Shown: positions 9,331 to 19,199, numbered from the stretch's first letter. The stretch is DNA of 64,000 nucleotides from Micromonospora echinaurantiaca (GCF_900090235.1 NZ_LT607750.1:3670501-3734500); one strand, 5' to 3'. Numbers and translations are program-made. The notes: a model not told the origin generated them from the sequence alone.

Positions 9331-9767
9331 GGGTTGGGCTCTTGCCGCCTCGATGCCTCGTCACAAGCGGGAGCTTCGGCATGGCCCGGCCCATTCGGGG
9401 AAGCCGGATCCCGGCTTCGTCCCTGGTTCGAGCCTGCCAGCACGGAACACCCCCCGGTTTATTCGGGCCAGGAGCCCTCGACGTAAGACTGGTAGCCGTG
9501 CCGGTCGCTGGGATCAAGGGATGGCTCATCGGATGTCAGGCCATCGAGCCTTTCCATTAGGGCGCCGCGCGATCCCGGTCAGGGCAAAGACGAGCCCAAC
9601 CGCGCGCTCGCGTATGCCGGGCTCCTCGGCCCTGCGTCTCGGCGAGGCACGGCAGGGCCATGGGCGCGCTTCGGCTGGCACGGTTGCTGAACGTCGCTGC
9701 CGCACTGCTGGCGTCGACGGGTCTGCCGTCCTGACCCAGTCGAGAAAGCGACGGTGTAACCCACCGG

Positions 9768-9944
9768 CTACGTCCAGGGTATGCCCTCGGCGGCCTGGAC
9801 GACGAAGGAACCGAGGTATAGGACCAGCGACACCGGCGCATCCGCGCACTCCGCGCGAAGCGCGCGCCACCACGTCGGGCGGGGCCACGGTGGGCCGCAG
9901 CCTCCGCAGTTCCAGATCGGCATGACCGGGCCGTTGGTGGTCAC
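9768..9944 (-). CDS. Small Cys/Trp-rich hypothetical protein
   Basis: 58 residues from a GTG that overlaps the stop of the upstream small gene by 4 bases (GTGA). It carries PIWNCGGCGPPWPRP, a possible zinc-binding or structural CxxC segment. A continuing reading (LDVAGGLHRRFLDWV) lies in the next frame just past the stop, so the 3' end may be frameshifted. I recall similar paired small proteins in Micromonospora genomes; function unknown. Confidence 0.5.
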   Translation of the reverse strand: MTTNGPVMPIWNCGGCGPPWPRPTWWRALRAECADAPVSLVLYLGSFVVQAAEGIPWT

Positions 9945-10120
9945 CGCGCACCCTCCAGGAAGCGAACGGTGATCGTCCGGGCCTGCCGGCTGGTCGCCCA
10001 TTCGATCTGCCAGCAAGGGTATGGAACAAGGCGTGACCACCAGGCACGGCAGCCTGCGCAGAGGCCGTCGGACGCTTGGACGTGTGCGGCGAGGATCACC
10101 TGTTCCTGGCCTTCTTTCAC
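9941..10120 (-). CDS. Small hypothetical protein with CAGCRAWW motif
   Basis: 59 residues from a GTG with AGAAGG 6 bases upstream. It contains HVQASDGLCAGCRAWWSRL and PCWQIEWATSRQAR, a pattern seen in short conserved actinomycete proteins of unknown role. Four-base overlap with the following gene indicates translational coupling. Confidence 0.55.
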   Translation of the reverse strand: MKEGQEQVILAAHVQASDGLCAGCRAWWSRLVPYPCWQIEWATSRQARTITVRFLEGAR

Positions 10121-10303
10121 TGTGCCTTCTCTCTGGGCCATGGCCCGAGGGAGTCGCTGCGGCTGTGAAGCCAACCTGCCCTGCCACGCCCCGCATCGCG
10201 CCCCGATGAACCGTGGCCACTGCCGTCGGGCACCAGGGCACGCCAGGTTCCACGCGCCCCGAGCGGGCGATGCTGCCGGGGGGCAGTTCGACTGGTACCC
10301 CGG

Positions 10304-10858
10304 TTATGCCGAGTTTGGGTCGTAGTTGTACTGAAGAATCCAATGCTGATTGGCCGCCTTCAGGTCTCCCCACAGTTGGACTTTCATCCCATTGACGGAT
10401 CCGCCGGAGATATCCGCGTCAAGGATGAAAGGATAGCTGGCAGAGCTATGATAAATCATATCGTTCTCACTTGGCCCCTCAGCGTTTCGAGCCATCCACC
10501 GTTGGTTGTTTCCGCCGTGGCATGTCCAGAGTTGAACCTTGAGGCCGTTATTGATGGGACGTGAGTTGTCGCTATCGAGGCACATGTTCCCAAACCGCCC
10601 GTTTCTCAACTCCGCAATACCCGTACGCATGTTACTCCACGTGTACCATCGCTGGTTCTTTCCCCCGTGACAATCCCATAGTTGCACCTTAGTTCCATTG
10701 CTACCATTGGTCGCGTCCGCGTCGAGACATTTGCCATTGAGCTCATTGCGTATGATGTAGTAATAGGAGGGAAATGCTTGCGCTGGTGTTTGCACAGCGA
10801 CCACGATCGCCGCTACAGTAAATCCGAGAGTGACCATTACGCGTAGAAGTCGTTTCAC
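10304..10858 (-). CDS. Secreted ricin-type beta-trefoil lectin
   Basis: 184 residues beginning at a GTG with AAAGGA upstream. A signal peptide (about 1-28, cleaving after AQA) is followed by a single RICIN domain with three subrepeats, each ending in a QxW motif (NQRWYT, NQRWMA, NQHWIL) and each with a KVQLW strand. Such domains bind galactose- or xylan-type sugars, and stand-alone secreted versions occur in actinomycetes. There is no attached catalytic domain. The coding sequence is visibly less GC-rich at third positions than its neighbours, which suggests recent arrival. Confidence 0.87.
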   Translation of the reverse strand: MKRLLRVMVTLGFTVAAIVVAVQTPAQAFPSYYYIIRNELNGKCLDADATNGSNGTKVQLWDCHGGKNQRWYTWSNMRTGIAELRNGRFGNMCLDSDNSRPINNGLKVQLWTCHGGNNQRWMARNAEGPSENDMIYHSSASYPFILDADISGGSVNGMKVQLWGDLKAANQHWILQYNYDPNSA

Positions 10859-11644
10859 AGGTGTTCCTTTCGAACATTTATCACGATGATCAGGGTGGGT
10901 CCCGGCAACCCCTTCCGAGCGGAACCAGCTATCACGGACGATCGTCCGTGATACGCATATATCTGAGGTATATCCGTGGAATGCCTCGGTTGCATCTCCG
11001 AATACGCGGCCCGCAACAATCGCCGGAGGTCATTTCTGGGCATGCTGCGGCAGTAGCGAAGCTTCAGGCATGCTCGCAGGTCCAGAGAGAGTGGCGAAGC
11101 CGGGGCATTGCCGCTCGCGACTGAAGGATGACGGCGGGACAAGACTCCCGGCAGGGACAACAGCAATGGGTCGACGGTGCCATCGAGGCCCAGACTCGCG
11201 CTCGCGGCATCTTTCAACAGATCGGCGACTGACACGGCGAAGGCTCAGAGTCGGGCATTCTGCGCCTCACACTGACGTAGCTACGCAAGCTCGATGTGGG
11301 CACGTTCACAGTGGCAAGAACGATGGCGGCTTTTGATGACGCCGGCGACACCCAGATACGGCCGCCGTACGTGACTGGCTCAACGTTCCGTGGGTGCGGT
11401 GGCTTCGGGCCCGCCGCATCCGCACGCACGCTTGAAATGCGGCGTACAGGTCGACGAGGGACGCAAAGCCCCGCCCGGCCAGGACGTGGTCCCGCACGAT
11501 CGTGACCTGACGTTCGGACCCGGCCCTTCCCGGTGGGTCGGTAGGCAGCGAGGACGTCGATGTCGAAGTCGTAAGGCCCGGCGAACTCACCGCCTCCGGA
11601 TGCAGCGGCACCGCCTGCCCCGGGGGGTGTCCCTATGGGTTTCG

Positions 11645-12844
11645 TCAAGTGGGGACGGGGGTTGTCGGGCGTGGTTGGTAGGGGATCTTGTCGCGGAGCA
11701 TGGCGAACAGGACGTCGCAGCGGCGTCGGGCGAGGCAGATGAGGGCGGCGTTGTGGCGTTTGCCTTCGGCTCGTTTGCGGTCGTAGTAGGCGCGGCTGAC
11801 TGGGTCGGCCAGGGCGGCGAACGCGGCGAGGAAGAAGGCGCGTTTGAGCTGCTTGTTGCCGCCTCGGGGTGGGTGTTCGCCGCGGATGCTGCTGCCGGAA
11901 CGGCGGGTGACGGGGGCCAGCCCGGCGTAGGCGGCAAGGTGTCCGGGGGTGGGGAAGGCTGTGGCGTCGCCGACTTCGAGGAGGATCCGGGCGGCGGTCC
12001 TGACGCCGATGCCGGGCATCGACGTCAGGACCTCGGCAAGAGGGTGCGCATCAAGCATCCTGTCGACTTCGACGGCGACCTGGTCACGTTGACGCAGCAC
12101 CTCGCGGAGGCTGTCGGCCAGCCGGGGCAGGATCGTCTCCGCCGCTTGGGTGCCGGGAACGGTGACGGTTTGCTCGTCGAGTGCGGTCATGATCTGCTCG
12201 ACGAGCCGTTGGCCCATGCGGGGCGCGTGCACCGCGGCGATCGAGGCCAGTTTGCGCCGGCCGGCCTTGCGCAGCCCGGCCGGGCCGCCGCAGCGCGACA
12301 GCAGTTCCAGCACGGCCTTGTGCTGCACCTTCGGGCCGAGGACGCGTTCCAGGCCGGGGTGGATCTGGGTCAGCAGGCCCCGGATCCGGTTCGCGATGCG
12401 GGTTGCCTCGCCGGCGAGGTCGTCGTCAAAGCCGACGAGGACTTCCAGCTCGGCCAGGGTCTCGTCGCCGGTGTCGACCCGCCTCAGGGTGTGCGGCAGG
12501 GTGCGAGCCGCGTCGGCGATGACGTAGGCGTCGCGGGCGTCGGTCTTCGCGGCACCGGGATGCAGGTCAGCGATCCGCCGCATGGCCAGTCCCGGCAGGT
12601 AGGCCACCTGATGACCACACGCCCGGGCAACCGCGATCGGCAGGGCGCCGATCGAGGCCGGCTGGTCGACCACCACCAGGACCCGGCCGTGACGGCCGAG
12701 TTTGTCGAACAGCTGCCGCAGCCGGGCCTCGGTGTTCGGCAGCGGCCCGTCGTGCAGCCGCTTGCCATCCGGAGCCAACCCCACCGCGTGGTGATCACCC
12801 TTGCCGACGTCCAACCCGAGGAACACGCCGTAGTCGCCGTGCAC
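11645..12844 (-). CDS. IS110-family DEDD transposase (copy A)
   Basis: 399 residues, full length. The N-terminal DEDD RuvC-like domain shows GLDVGKGDHH (first Asp), the KTDARDAYVIADAA signature and the acidic residues of the second half. The C-terminal domain has SMPGIGVRTAARIL and the catalytic Ser region (RRSGSSIRGEHPPRGGN). IS110 enzymes act with a bridge RNA transcribed from the flanking non-coding end. It appears intact and is inserted in the older istA. Confidence 0.93.
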   Translation of the reverse strand: MHGDYGVFLGLDVGKGDHHAVGLAPDGKRLHDGPLPNTEARLRQLFDKLGRHGRVLVVVDQPASIGALPIAVARACGHQVAYLPGLAMRRIADLHPGAAKTDARDAYVIADAARTLPHTLRRVDTGDETLAELEVLVGFDDDLAGEATRIANRIRGLLTQIHPGLERVLGPKVQHKAVLELLSRCGGPAGLRKAGRRKLASIAAVHAPRMGQRLVEQIMTALDEQTVTVPGTQAAETILPRLADSLREVLRQRDQVAVEVDRMLDAHPLAEVLTSMPGIGVRTAARILLEVGDATAFPTPGHLAAYAGLAPVTRRSGSSIRGEHPPRGGNKQLKRAFFLAAFAALADPVSRAYYDRKRAEGKRHNAALICLARRRCDVLFAMLRDKIPYQPRPTTPVPT

Positions 12845-12970
12845 CCCACGCCCTCCTCACCCACGCCACCTACCTCGGCCGCTGGTCCAGGCGTCGGACT
12901 GCCGGCAGCCACGTTACGAAGCGACCTACCCGCAGGGTGGCCGTGTCCCTATCAGCGGTCCGCCGACGCC
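12845..12970 (-). ncRNA. Candidate bridge-RNA region of IS110 copy A
   Basis: Non-coding segment directly upstream of the transposase. It shares spaced blocks with the segments upstream of the other two IS110 copies in this window: TGCCGGCAG, TTA...GCGAC, CGCAG and ATCAGCGG at matching distances from the start codon. IS110 elements are known to encode their bridge RNA in such a flank; the assignment here is inference. Confidence 0.4.
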
Positions 12971-13860
12971 ACCCGACCCGGCGACAACACCCCCCCGGAT
13001 CATCCGCACGACAGGGGCAGTAAGTCATACCGGGCCGGGCGACCAAGGGCCCCGGCCGGGGACGATCAAAAAGGTAACGGGGGGGGCGACATGCCGACGC
13101 ACGACCGTCTTCATCCGGTCATTAACGATCGACTTCGGCACCACACCAAAGTGGGCGAACGCCCGCCGATGGCACTCCCAGAACGCCGACATGTCCTGAC
13201 TCGAAGTGAAGCAGCAGAATGGATCCCGCGGTTACGACAACACCATGTGGAACGAGAAGACCTCGCGATCCCGACGCGAGCCAGGATTCCGCCTTCATCG
13301 CCCCAGTCGACCTACGCCTGCGCACCGGGAACCACTCGAACCTGCGGTGCAACCGGCCCAGTCCGTCCGAGGGATGCCCATCTCCGCTGCGATCCGCGGC
13401 CGGGCTTCCTGCAGGTAGAACTTCACCCGCTGGTAGTTGCCGGTGAACCCGTACTGCTCGACCAGCCGCTCATGAATCACCGCGCCCTTGAGCAACAACT
13501 CCGCCCGCAACCACGCGTCAATCACATCCGCGAACGGGCTCAACACCGACGCCCGAGCATCCCGACGCGGTCACCGCTGCGGCGGCGCCGACGCGGCCTC
13601 GCCAGCCAGGTACTTCCGCACCTGCTTGCGATCCAGACCGGTCTCCCGAGCGATCTGCGACAGGCTCAGCCCCGCCTCATGCAACGCACGGTACCGGCGC
13701 AGCTCCAGCCACCGCTCCGACCGCAGAATCATCGCCGCCTCTCCACCAGTTCATATCGGGCTAAGTCTTACATATCGGACACACCGCCGGCCACCGCCAC
13801 ACCGTGACCTGGCCACGTTTATCCGTACCTACCTGGGGACACCAACCCGTACGCAGACGG

Positions 13861-14325
13861 GCGTGTACGTCGGTGCCGCGGAGCAGGCGGGCCCGGTCAT
13901 CCACTACCGGTACGAGCCAGGCCGGCGCGGCTGGTGGAAATACGGACCCGGATCAACACCGAAGCGATCGTCGGTGGCGTGACCGACAGCATCGGCGACC
14001 CGGACACCCTGCTGCTCGGCCGATTCGACCGGCGAAGACCACTGCGATACACCGGCCGCACCCACCCACTGAACCCCACACAGCGCGCAGAACTCACGGC
14101 GATACTCCCCCCGTTCGCGCGATGCCGCGCCGCGGCGCAACGGTGCACCCCTGGCAGCAGCCACTGCCGCCATCCTGGTCCGGACAACTGGACCGACCCG
14201 AACCACTGCCATATGCACAGGTAGACCCCACCACGGTGGTCGAGATCGACGCCGACGTGGCCTCCGAGCACCAGCGGTGGCGACACCCGGCCGTCGCCGG
14301 GCGGCTATCGCCGGGTTGGTCTTAG
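13861..14325 (+). pseudogene. Fusion relic: GGPxDGR-type gene tail joined to ATP-dependent ligase tail
   Basis: The first 50 bases encode VYVGAAEQAGPVIHYRY, as in the small gene at 52812-53036. The rest matches the 3' half of the ligase pseudogene at 53835-54200 (TEAIVGGVT, DTLLLGRFDRR, LRYTGRTHPLNPTQRAEL, then SGQLDRPEPLPY and TVVEIDADVA), with shared frame changes. The join lies in the short homology CCGGTACG/CCAGTACG. It is thus an internal-deletion derivative of a region resembling 52.9-54.2 kb and codes for nothing intact. Confidence 0.65.
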
Positions 14326-14669
14326 TTAGTGACAGCCGTCTTCGGTGTGCCGACGCGCAACCTATTGCCGTCCGGGTCGGTCACCTCGAAGTCGCGCCCC
14401 CACTCCATGTCATCGATCTCCCCGATGCCACAGGCGGCGGCCATCGCATCAACGTCTCTGACGCAGAGATAGACCAACGTGCCGGGGCGGGCATCGCCTG
14501 TGTGCTCGGAAAGGTGCAGGTGCATGCCTCCTCGGGCGATTCCCACGTAGCGCGGCATGCCAGGCGCGAACCGGTGTTCCCAATGCTTGACGAAGCCAAG
14601 CCTCTCGTACCACCGGGCAGAGGCATCGGCATCGGCGACCCGAAGAACCGGCGCAAGATGTTCATCCAT
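14322..14669 (-). CDS. VOC superfamily (glyoxalase/bleomycin-resistance-like) protein
   Basis: 115 residues, the normal length for a single-domain VOC protein. The beta-alpha-beta-beta-beta modules are visible: PVLRVADADASARWYERLGF at the start, GGMHLHLSEH in the middle and EWGRDFEVTDPDGNRLRVG at the end. The last motif (FxxxDPDGN) carries the usual metal-site Glu/Asp context. Members act as drug-binding or metal-dependent lyase/dioxygenase proteins; the ligand cannot be told. It is flanked by two pseudogenes and looks intact. Confidence 0.85.
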   Translation of the reverse strand: MDEHLAPVLRVADADASARWYERLGFVKHWEHRFAPGMPRYVGIARGGMHLHLSEHTGDARPGTLVYLCVRDVDAMAAACGIGEIDDMEWGRDFEVTDPDGNRLRVGTPKTAVTN

Positions 14670-14737
14670 CGGTCAAGTATCAGTGCCTGCCTGCCCTGCT
14701 CGCTGCCCTGCCCTGCCCGCCCATCCCGATGCTCATA

Positions 14738-15367
14738 TGGAGGTCAAGGGGCGAGGGCGGCGAAGTCGCCCCGTAGGGCGGTGTAAACGTAGCGCTTGAG
14801 GCAGCGGAGGATCTCTTGCATGCTGAGGCCATCGGTGATGCGTCGCTGCTGGTAGGCGCGGGTGCTTGGGCCGTAGCGCAGGCGGCAGAGAGCAATGGGC
14901 GTGCAGGGCGTGGTTGGCGGCGCGGCCGCCTCTGCGGTGGAGGCGGTGGCGGCGCACCCGTCCGGAGCTGGCGGGGATCCGAGCCGCCCCGCACAGGTGG
15001 GCCAATGCTGCTGCTTCTGAGCGCAGCCGGTCGGGATTATCGCCGGCGGTGGTGAGCAGCTGGGCGACAACGTCGGTACCGACGCCGAAGCGGGTCAGGA
15101 GGTCAGGGCGGTCGACCTTGACAACGGTGGCCTTCCGGCTGGTCAGCTGGCGGGCCAGGCCAGCACCGTAGCTGCCAGTGCCTTCGACTCCACGGCGATC
15201 AGCCGCCCGAACGAGCGCATCCAGGCCAGCAAGTCTGCATAGCCGTCGCTATTTACGGGGAACGCGGCGTCGGCCAGCAGCCCGCCGGCGCTGTCAATAA
15301 TCGCCGCGTGGTGGGTGGCGCGGTGGGTGTCGACACCGCCGATGACCGATCGCTTCTTCGCCGCCAT
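14738..15367 (-). pseudogene. IS110-family transposase relic with internal deletion
   Basis: It begins MAAKKRSVIGGVDTHRATHH with the first catalytic Asp and reaches LIAVES at about 15190, where a few extra bases (TCGAA) break the frame. After KATVVKVDRPDLLTRFGVG and VVAQLLTTAGDNPDRLRSEAA it ends with the CRLRYGPSTRAYQQRRITDGL and ILRCLKRYVY tail. The middle third is missing. The 3' end and its outer flank (CCATCCCGATGCTC) recur at 47.1 kb. Confidence 0.7.
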
Positions 15368-15653
15368 GCTGGTAGGTCCGCCTTTCTCCGTCGCGTCGAG
15401 AACACGCGGACACGCCACCGGTCAGGCGACCCGGATACCACAGTGGTGGGAGCCTCTCGCACGGGCTCCTATCAGGTCACGACGCCTGGCCGTTGACATG
15501 CAGCTGCCGGGGGCCATCGGGCCGGCCGACGAATCGGGATGAGGACAGCAACCGTCGGTCTGCCGGTGAGTCAGACCAACCCTGGGACCCACCCCGCCAT
15601 CCTCACTGTCTGCGCCGACCCACACATCGTGGAGCGGCCAGGGCCAGGGTTAC

Positions 15654-15706
15654 AAGGTGGAACGCGCCTGCTGGGTAGTCTCAATGGCGCCTGTCAAGCC
15701 AGCGCA
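15654..15706 (+). repeat. Short dispersed repeat, diverged member
   Basis: ACAAGGTGGAACGC followed by GTCTCAATGGCGCCTGTCAAG matches 40180-40230 (ACAAGGTGGAGCGC ... GTCTCAATGGTGGCTGTCAAG). It is non-coding and of unknown nature. Confidence 0.45.
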
Positions 15707-15856
15707 AGAGAACTAAGCTAAGAAATCGGCTTGAAGGCCGCCTCACACGAACCCGGTCAACCCGTCGCCTACTCCACTGGCTATTCCGGGCTTGAGCTGG
15801 TGCACCGCTGGCCACGCGTCACGCAGCCGGACCTCATTCGAAGCCGCCGTCGGTCG

Positions 15857-16060
15857 TCACGAAACATGCCACTCGAAACCCCCGTCGGCGCTAAGATCGG
15901 CGCCCCGGCTGTCGACAGGGTTATCCGGTATGGCCGTTCCGGTCGACGACACGGCGAGAACCGACCGGTGTACGTCGTGGTCCGGCACCAAGCGGGTCGA
16001 TTCGGTCGCCGCGAGGGTCAGCATGCCGATGGCCGTCGCCGGGATAACGCGTAGGAACAT
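15857..16060 (-). CDS. Possible small secreted peptide
   Basis: 67 residues from an ATG with GGAG 8 bases upstream. The first 20 residues (MFLRVIPATAIGMLTLAAT) resemble a signal sequence; the remainder is polar with no cysteine. No family is recognised. The surrounding bases 15707-16871 otherwise contain no gene I can support. Confidence 0.35.
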   Translation of the reverse strand: MFLRVIPATAIGMLTLAATESTRLVPDHDVHRSVLAVSSTGTAIPDNPVDSRGADLSADGGFEWHVS

Positions 16061-16871
16061 TCGATTGGCTCCGTATACTCTGGGATCGAGATCGCAATAT
16101 CGATTCGCTGATGTGAACATTCTTAGATCCGTCCGTTGCGCTGTCACGACCTCCGGCCGGGCCACAGGCTGCCTTGCAGCTTCCTGCCCGCCCCGTCCGC
16201 AGCGAGCGCGAGATGCCCTAGAAAGCGACGAAGCCGAGTGTCGCTGCCGATCGGCGGAAGCCGCGTGTCACCTACCCACCGGCCACCGCATCGACCTGAC
16301 CAGGGCCTCCGCCGGAGTAAGCGGTTGGGCGACCGGACACAGTTCAGGGCTGGGCGAAGCCGGCCAGGGCCATCCGTACGATATCGGATGCCTCGCGCAC
16401 CGAACCGTGGTAGGACGCGGACGGCATGGACGTCTCGCGTAGTGGACGCGAAATCGGTTCCCTGTGGCGACCTCACGGAGTTGCTCGAACCAGGCGCCGA
16501 TTGGGCAACACCCTCACGCTCGATCACCAGCGCGAAGGGTGTCGTAGGCCCAGGCCCCCGCGGACCTTCTCGGTCAGGACCCACTCGCGGGCAAAGGGTG
16601 GAACCGGCGGAAACTGCCCGCCGGTCGACCATGTCGACCGACGCGCCGCCGACGAACGGTGCTGTCCGCCAGTTCTTCTGGCCGGCGAGCAGGGGCAAGC
16701 CAACCGGCGCCGCGGCACGTCTGGAACGTAGTTGAGGTACATGCCCGCCAGGGCCGAAGGGGTGTGGGAACCGAGGTCGTCGCCCGCCTCCTCGGACTCA
16801 CCGCCACCCGACCTACTAAGCGATGGCAGGGTCGAACTGCTCCTTCGCAGCCGGCCCCTCGCGGGCTTGGG

Positions 16872-17843
16872 TCAGATCCAGCCCTTCCGCGCCGCGGCTA
16901 CCCCCGCCTGGAACCTGCTTGACGCGCAGAGCCGGCTGGTGACGTCGGCGACAATTCGTCGCACGGAGCGAACGGAGAGTCCGAGCTTGCGCGCCACAGC
17001 CTCGTCGGTCCGCCCGTCCGCCAGCAGCCTCAGCACGTCCAACTCTAGCGGCGTCGGCGTGTCCGACTCGGTTCGGGAAGGGGATTGGAGAGGCTCACCA
17101 GCCGCCCAGACCTGGTGGAACAGAGCGCAGATGGCGAGCATGACGCTCGGACTGGTCACCTCCACCGCGCCGACCCCCGGGTCGCTCGGGCTGATCGGCA
17201 GCAGCGCGACCGCACGATCCACCACGACCATCTTCAACGGCACGGACGGCACCGTCCGAATCTGCCCGCCCAGGCCGGAGAGCCATTTCGCGTACGCGAC
17301 CGTGTCCGGGTCGTTGCGGTAGGCGTCCTGATAGACGCAGCGCAACTCGACACCGCGCGCCAGAGCCAACCTGTTGGGATCCCGGCTCGCCGCCATCGCC
17401 TCCGCCCCGTGGGCTCCACCCGGACTCAGAGACCAGCACTCGCGTCCAGCCATGTCCGCCAGTTCAACGAGCCTGGCGCGGACGGCGGCCACGCCCTCTA
17501 GTCGGGTGATGTCGTTGAGCCCCTGGACACGCGACTCGTAGGCCGCGGTGATTGTCGAAATCGCTTGACGGGTCGCCTCGATCTCCTGCTGCTGTCGATG
17601 AACCTCTTCCTCCGCCCGATTCAACAGTGGAGCGAGCCCCAGAACCGGGTTTACCGGATGCGGATTCTGCGACTCCGACGGCGCTAGTAACGACAGATCC
17701 GCGAGTACGTCAAGGGCCCTGCGAATCGACCGTTCGCTGATTCCAAGATGACTGGAAAGATCAACAACCCCCCACGACGGTTCGGCAAGCATTGCACGAT
17801 AGACTGCTTCCGCGTCTCTGGAAAGCCCTAATTTGATAAGCAC
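16872..17843 (-). CDS. LuxR-family transcriptional regulator with TrmB-like N-terminus
   Basis: 323 residues from a GTG that has GGGGAGGA 7 bases upstream. The N-terminus (LIKLGLSRDAEAVYRAMLAEPSWGVVDLSSHLGISE in part) is a TrmB-like winged helix. A middle domain of about 150 residues may sense a ligand. The C-terminus is a LuxR helix-turn-helix (TPLELDVLRLLADGRTDEAVARKLGLSVRSVRRIV in part). Such TrmB-LuxR proteins often sit in actinomycete metabolite clusters as pathway regulators. It lies downstream of the substrate-binding-fold gene on the same strand and is the likely controller of the plus-strand operon that starts at about 21.7 kb. Confidence 0.82.
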   Translation of the reverse strand: MLIKLGLSRDAEAVYRAMLAEPSWGVVDLSSHLGISERSIRRALDVLADLSLLAPSESQNPHPVNPVLGLAPLLNRAEEEVHRQQQEIEATRQAISTITAAYESRVQGLNDITRLEGVAAVRARLVELADMAGRECWSLSPGGAHGAEAMAASRDPNRLALARGVELRCVYQDAYRNDPDTVAYAKWLSGLGGQIRTVPSVPLKMVVVDRAVALLPISPSDPGVGAVEVTSPSVMLAICALFHQVWAAGEPLQSPSRTESDTPTPLELDVLRLLADGRTDEAVARKLGLSVRSVRRIVADVTSRLCASSRFQAGVAAARKGWI

Positions 17844-18086
17844 CTTAAAGTCCTCCCCGTTCGATCGAAATCGTGTCACGCTCCCCCGCCGCCCACAACG
17901 CTGGCTCGGCGATGGCAGCCCGGCAGAGGCATCAAGCTTGCCTTTCGCTGTCACGTGGCCGCACCGGCACCAGCCATCCGACGAGCGGTAATTAGGACGG
18001 CGGACGCAACGAGGACCTGGCACTAGCACGTAAGGCGGTAGTTTGCCTCAAACGTCGGTAGATCCGGCAGTTAAGCCTCCCGTCAG

Positions 18087-19199
18087 TCAGCTTGAGTAAA
18101 GGGTCCGAAAGCGGTCGGGTTGCGCCGGATCTCGATCAACGATTTGGATTGGCGACCAGGCCCATTGCCAGACGCTAATGCCCGGCATACGGGAGAACTG
18201 AATCTTCCCGCGGGTGCCTTCGATGGCAACGCGCGACCAAGGTCTAGCACTGCCTGCCCGGTCCACGCCGTGAGAGCGCAGCACCTCGGCGAGGATCAAG
18301 ACCGTGTCATGGCCCTCGAATGCAACAAAGGACGGCGCTTCGGCTAGCCGCATTCGAAGGGCCGTCTCGACCCGCGCGCCACGTGGGCTGAGGCGATCGG
18401 GCAGGTAGCGCAAGAATGAAACCCCGGCACCATCCTCACCCAACAACGTGGCCCATTCAGCGAACTCCGGTTGCCCCGCTGGAGCACCAATCATGATCGC
18501 GGCTAGACGCTGGTCGCGACGGACAGACTTGACGATCGACACCGCTGGCTCCGGGTGTCCGACCAAAAGAACGAGGGCTGTCGCGCGATCGTCGACGAGT
18601 GCCTCGCAGACCGCCATGGGTGTGAGCGAGCGCACATCGAGTTCGGTGATAGTTCCGCCGTGCGGAGCGAGGCAATCCCGAAGGATCCGCGCTCCTGACG
18701 CCCAGTACACACTCGGTTCGATTGCTACGGCGATTCGACGGTGGCCCACACGGAGGAGGTAGCCTGCGTAGATCTGCCAGCCGTGCGACTGCGCCGGGGC
18801 CAGGCGCGCGACCCATTCCGTTGGCTGTTCGGTGAGCGCGTCGAGGACCGCTGACGAGCAGAGGAACGGAAGGCCGAGGGCATGGGCCTTGGCGGCGACG
18901 GCGCGAGCAACAACGCTGTGATACTCCCCAGCCAAGGCAGACACACCTAGCCCAGCTAACTCATCCACAGCCGCCGCAGCCCTTTGTGGATCAGCCGCGG
19001 TGTCTCGGACCACCAACCCGAGTGGCGCCCCCGCGACCCCACCGGCGTCATTGACCTCGTCAACAGCCAACTCGAGCCCAGCGAGCAAATGCCTGCCTGC
19101 CGCGACCCAGCCCGGCCGAGATAATGGAACGAAAGCACCGATCCGAATGGCCGGTCCGTCAGCCCCCTCCGCTCCCGAGGGCAATGAAGAGGTATTCAT
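18087..19199 (-). CDS. Type 1 periplasmic-binding-fold protein without signal peptide
   Basis: 370 residues from an ATG with AGGAGA 8 bases upstream. The fold is that of ABC-transporter branched-chain amino-acid/amide receptors: IRIGAFVPLSRPGW, LELAVDEVNDAGG, LGLVVRDTAADPQ and GVSALAGEYHSV near the start; YAGYLLRVGHRRIAVAIEP and a late FVAFEGHDTVLILAEVL. There is no signal peptide or lipobox, and no permease or ATPase gene is near, so it is more likely a cytoplasmic sensor than a transport receptor. It is transcribed towards the LuxR gene with a 244-base gap. Confidence 0.75.
   Translation of the reverse strand: MNTSSLPSGAEGADGPAIRIGAFVPLSRPGWVAAGRHLLAGLELAVDEVNDAGGVAGAPLGLVVRDTAADPQRAAAAVDELAGLGVSALAGEYHSVVARAVAAKAHALGLPFLCSSAVLDALTEQPTEWVARLAPAQSHGWQIYAGYLLRVGHRRIAVAIEPSVYWASGARILRDCLAPHGGTITELDVRSLTPMAVCEALVDDRATALVLLVGHPEPAVSIVKSVRRDQRLAAIMIGAPAGQPEFAEWATLLGEDGAGVSFLRYLPDRLSPRGARVETALRMRLAEAPSFVAFEGHDTVLILAEVLRSHGVDRAGSARPWSRVAIEGTRGKIQFSRMPGISVWQWAWSPIQIVDRDPAQPDRFRTLYSS

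Larger units (their letters stand above)
11306..13783 (-). mobile_element. Older IS21-family relic, split by an IS110
   Basis: The left terminus reads TGTGTCCGATATG on the minus strand, with a second CCGATATG nearby. istA starts at 13732: its N-terminal HTH (LSLSQIARETGLDRKQVRKYL), LLKGAVIHERLVEQYGF and the GNYQRVKFYLQEARP segment are readable through a stop and frameshifts to about 13085. The gene resumes at about 11620 with GQAVPLHPEAV, YDFDIDVLAAYRPTGKGR and IVRDHVLAGRGFASL. The IS110 element occupies the gap, inside the codons for VAPGQAV. No istB remains. Confidence 0.75.

Noticed and set aside
9420..9445. A GGTTCGAGCC string resembling a tRNA T-loop
   Set aside because: No matching T-stem, anticodon arm or acceptor stem could be built around it.
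11390..13807. An 805-codon open frame on the plus strand
   Set aside because: It lies antisense to the intact IS110 transposase and older istA; its composition is that of a high-GC shadow frame with no recognisable domain.
14690..14725. CTGCC-type short tandem repeats
   Set aside because: Considered as the start of a CRISPR-like or regulatory array, but it is a low-complexity stretch of a few units without spacers.
16144..16735. Overlapping open frames on both strands
   Set aside because: Neither shows a domain, a start signal or a consistent codon pattern.
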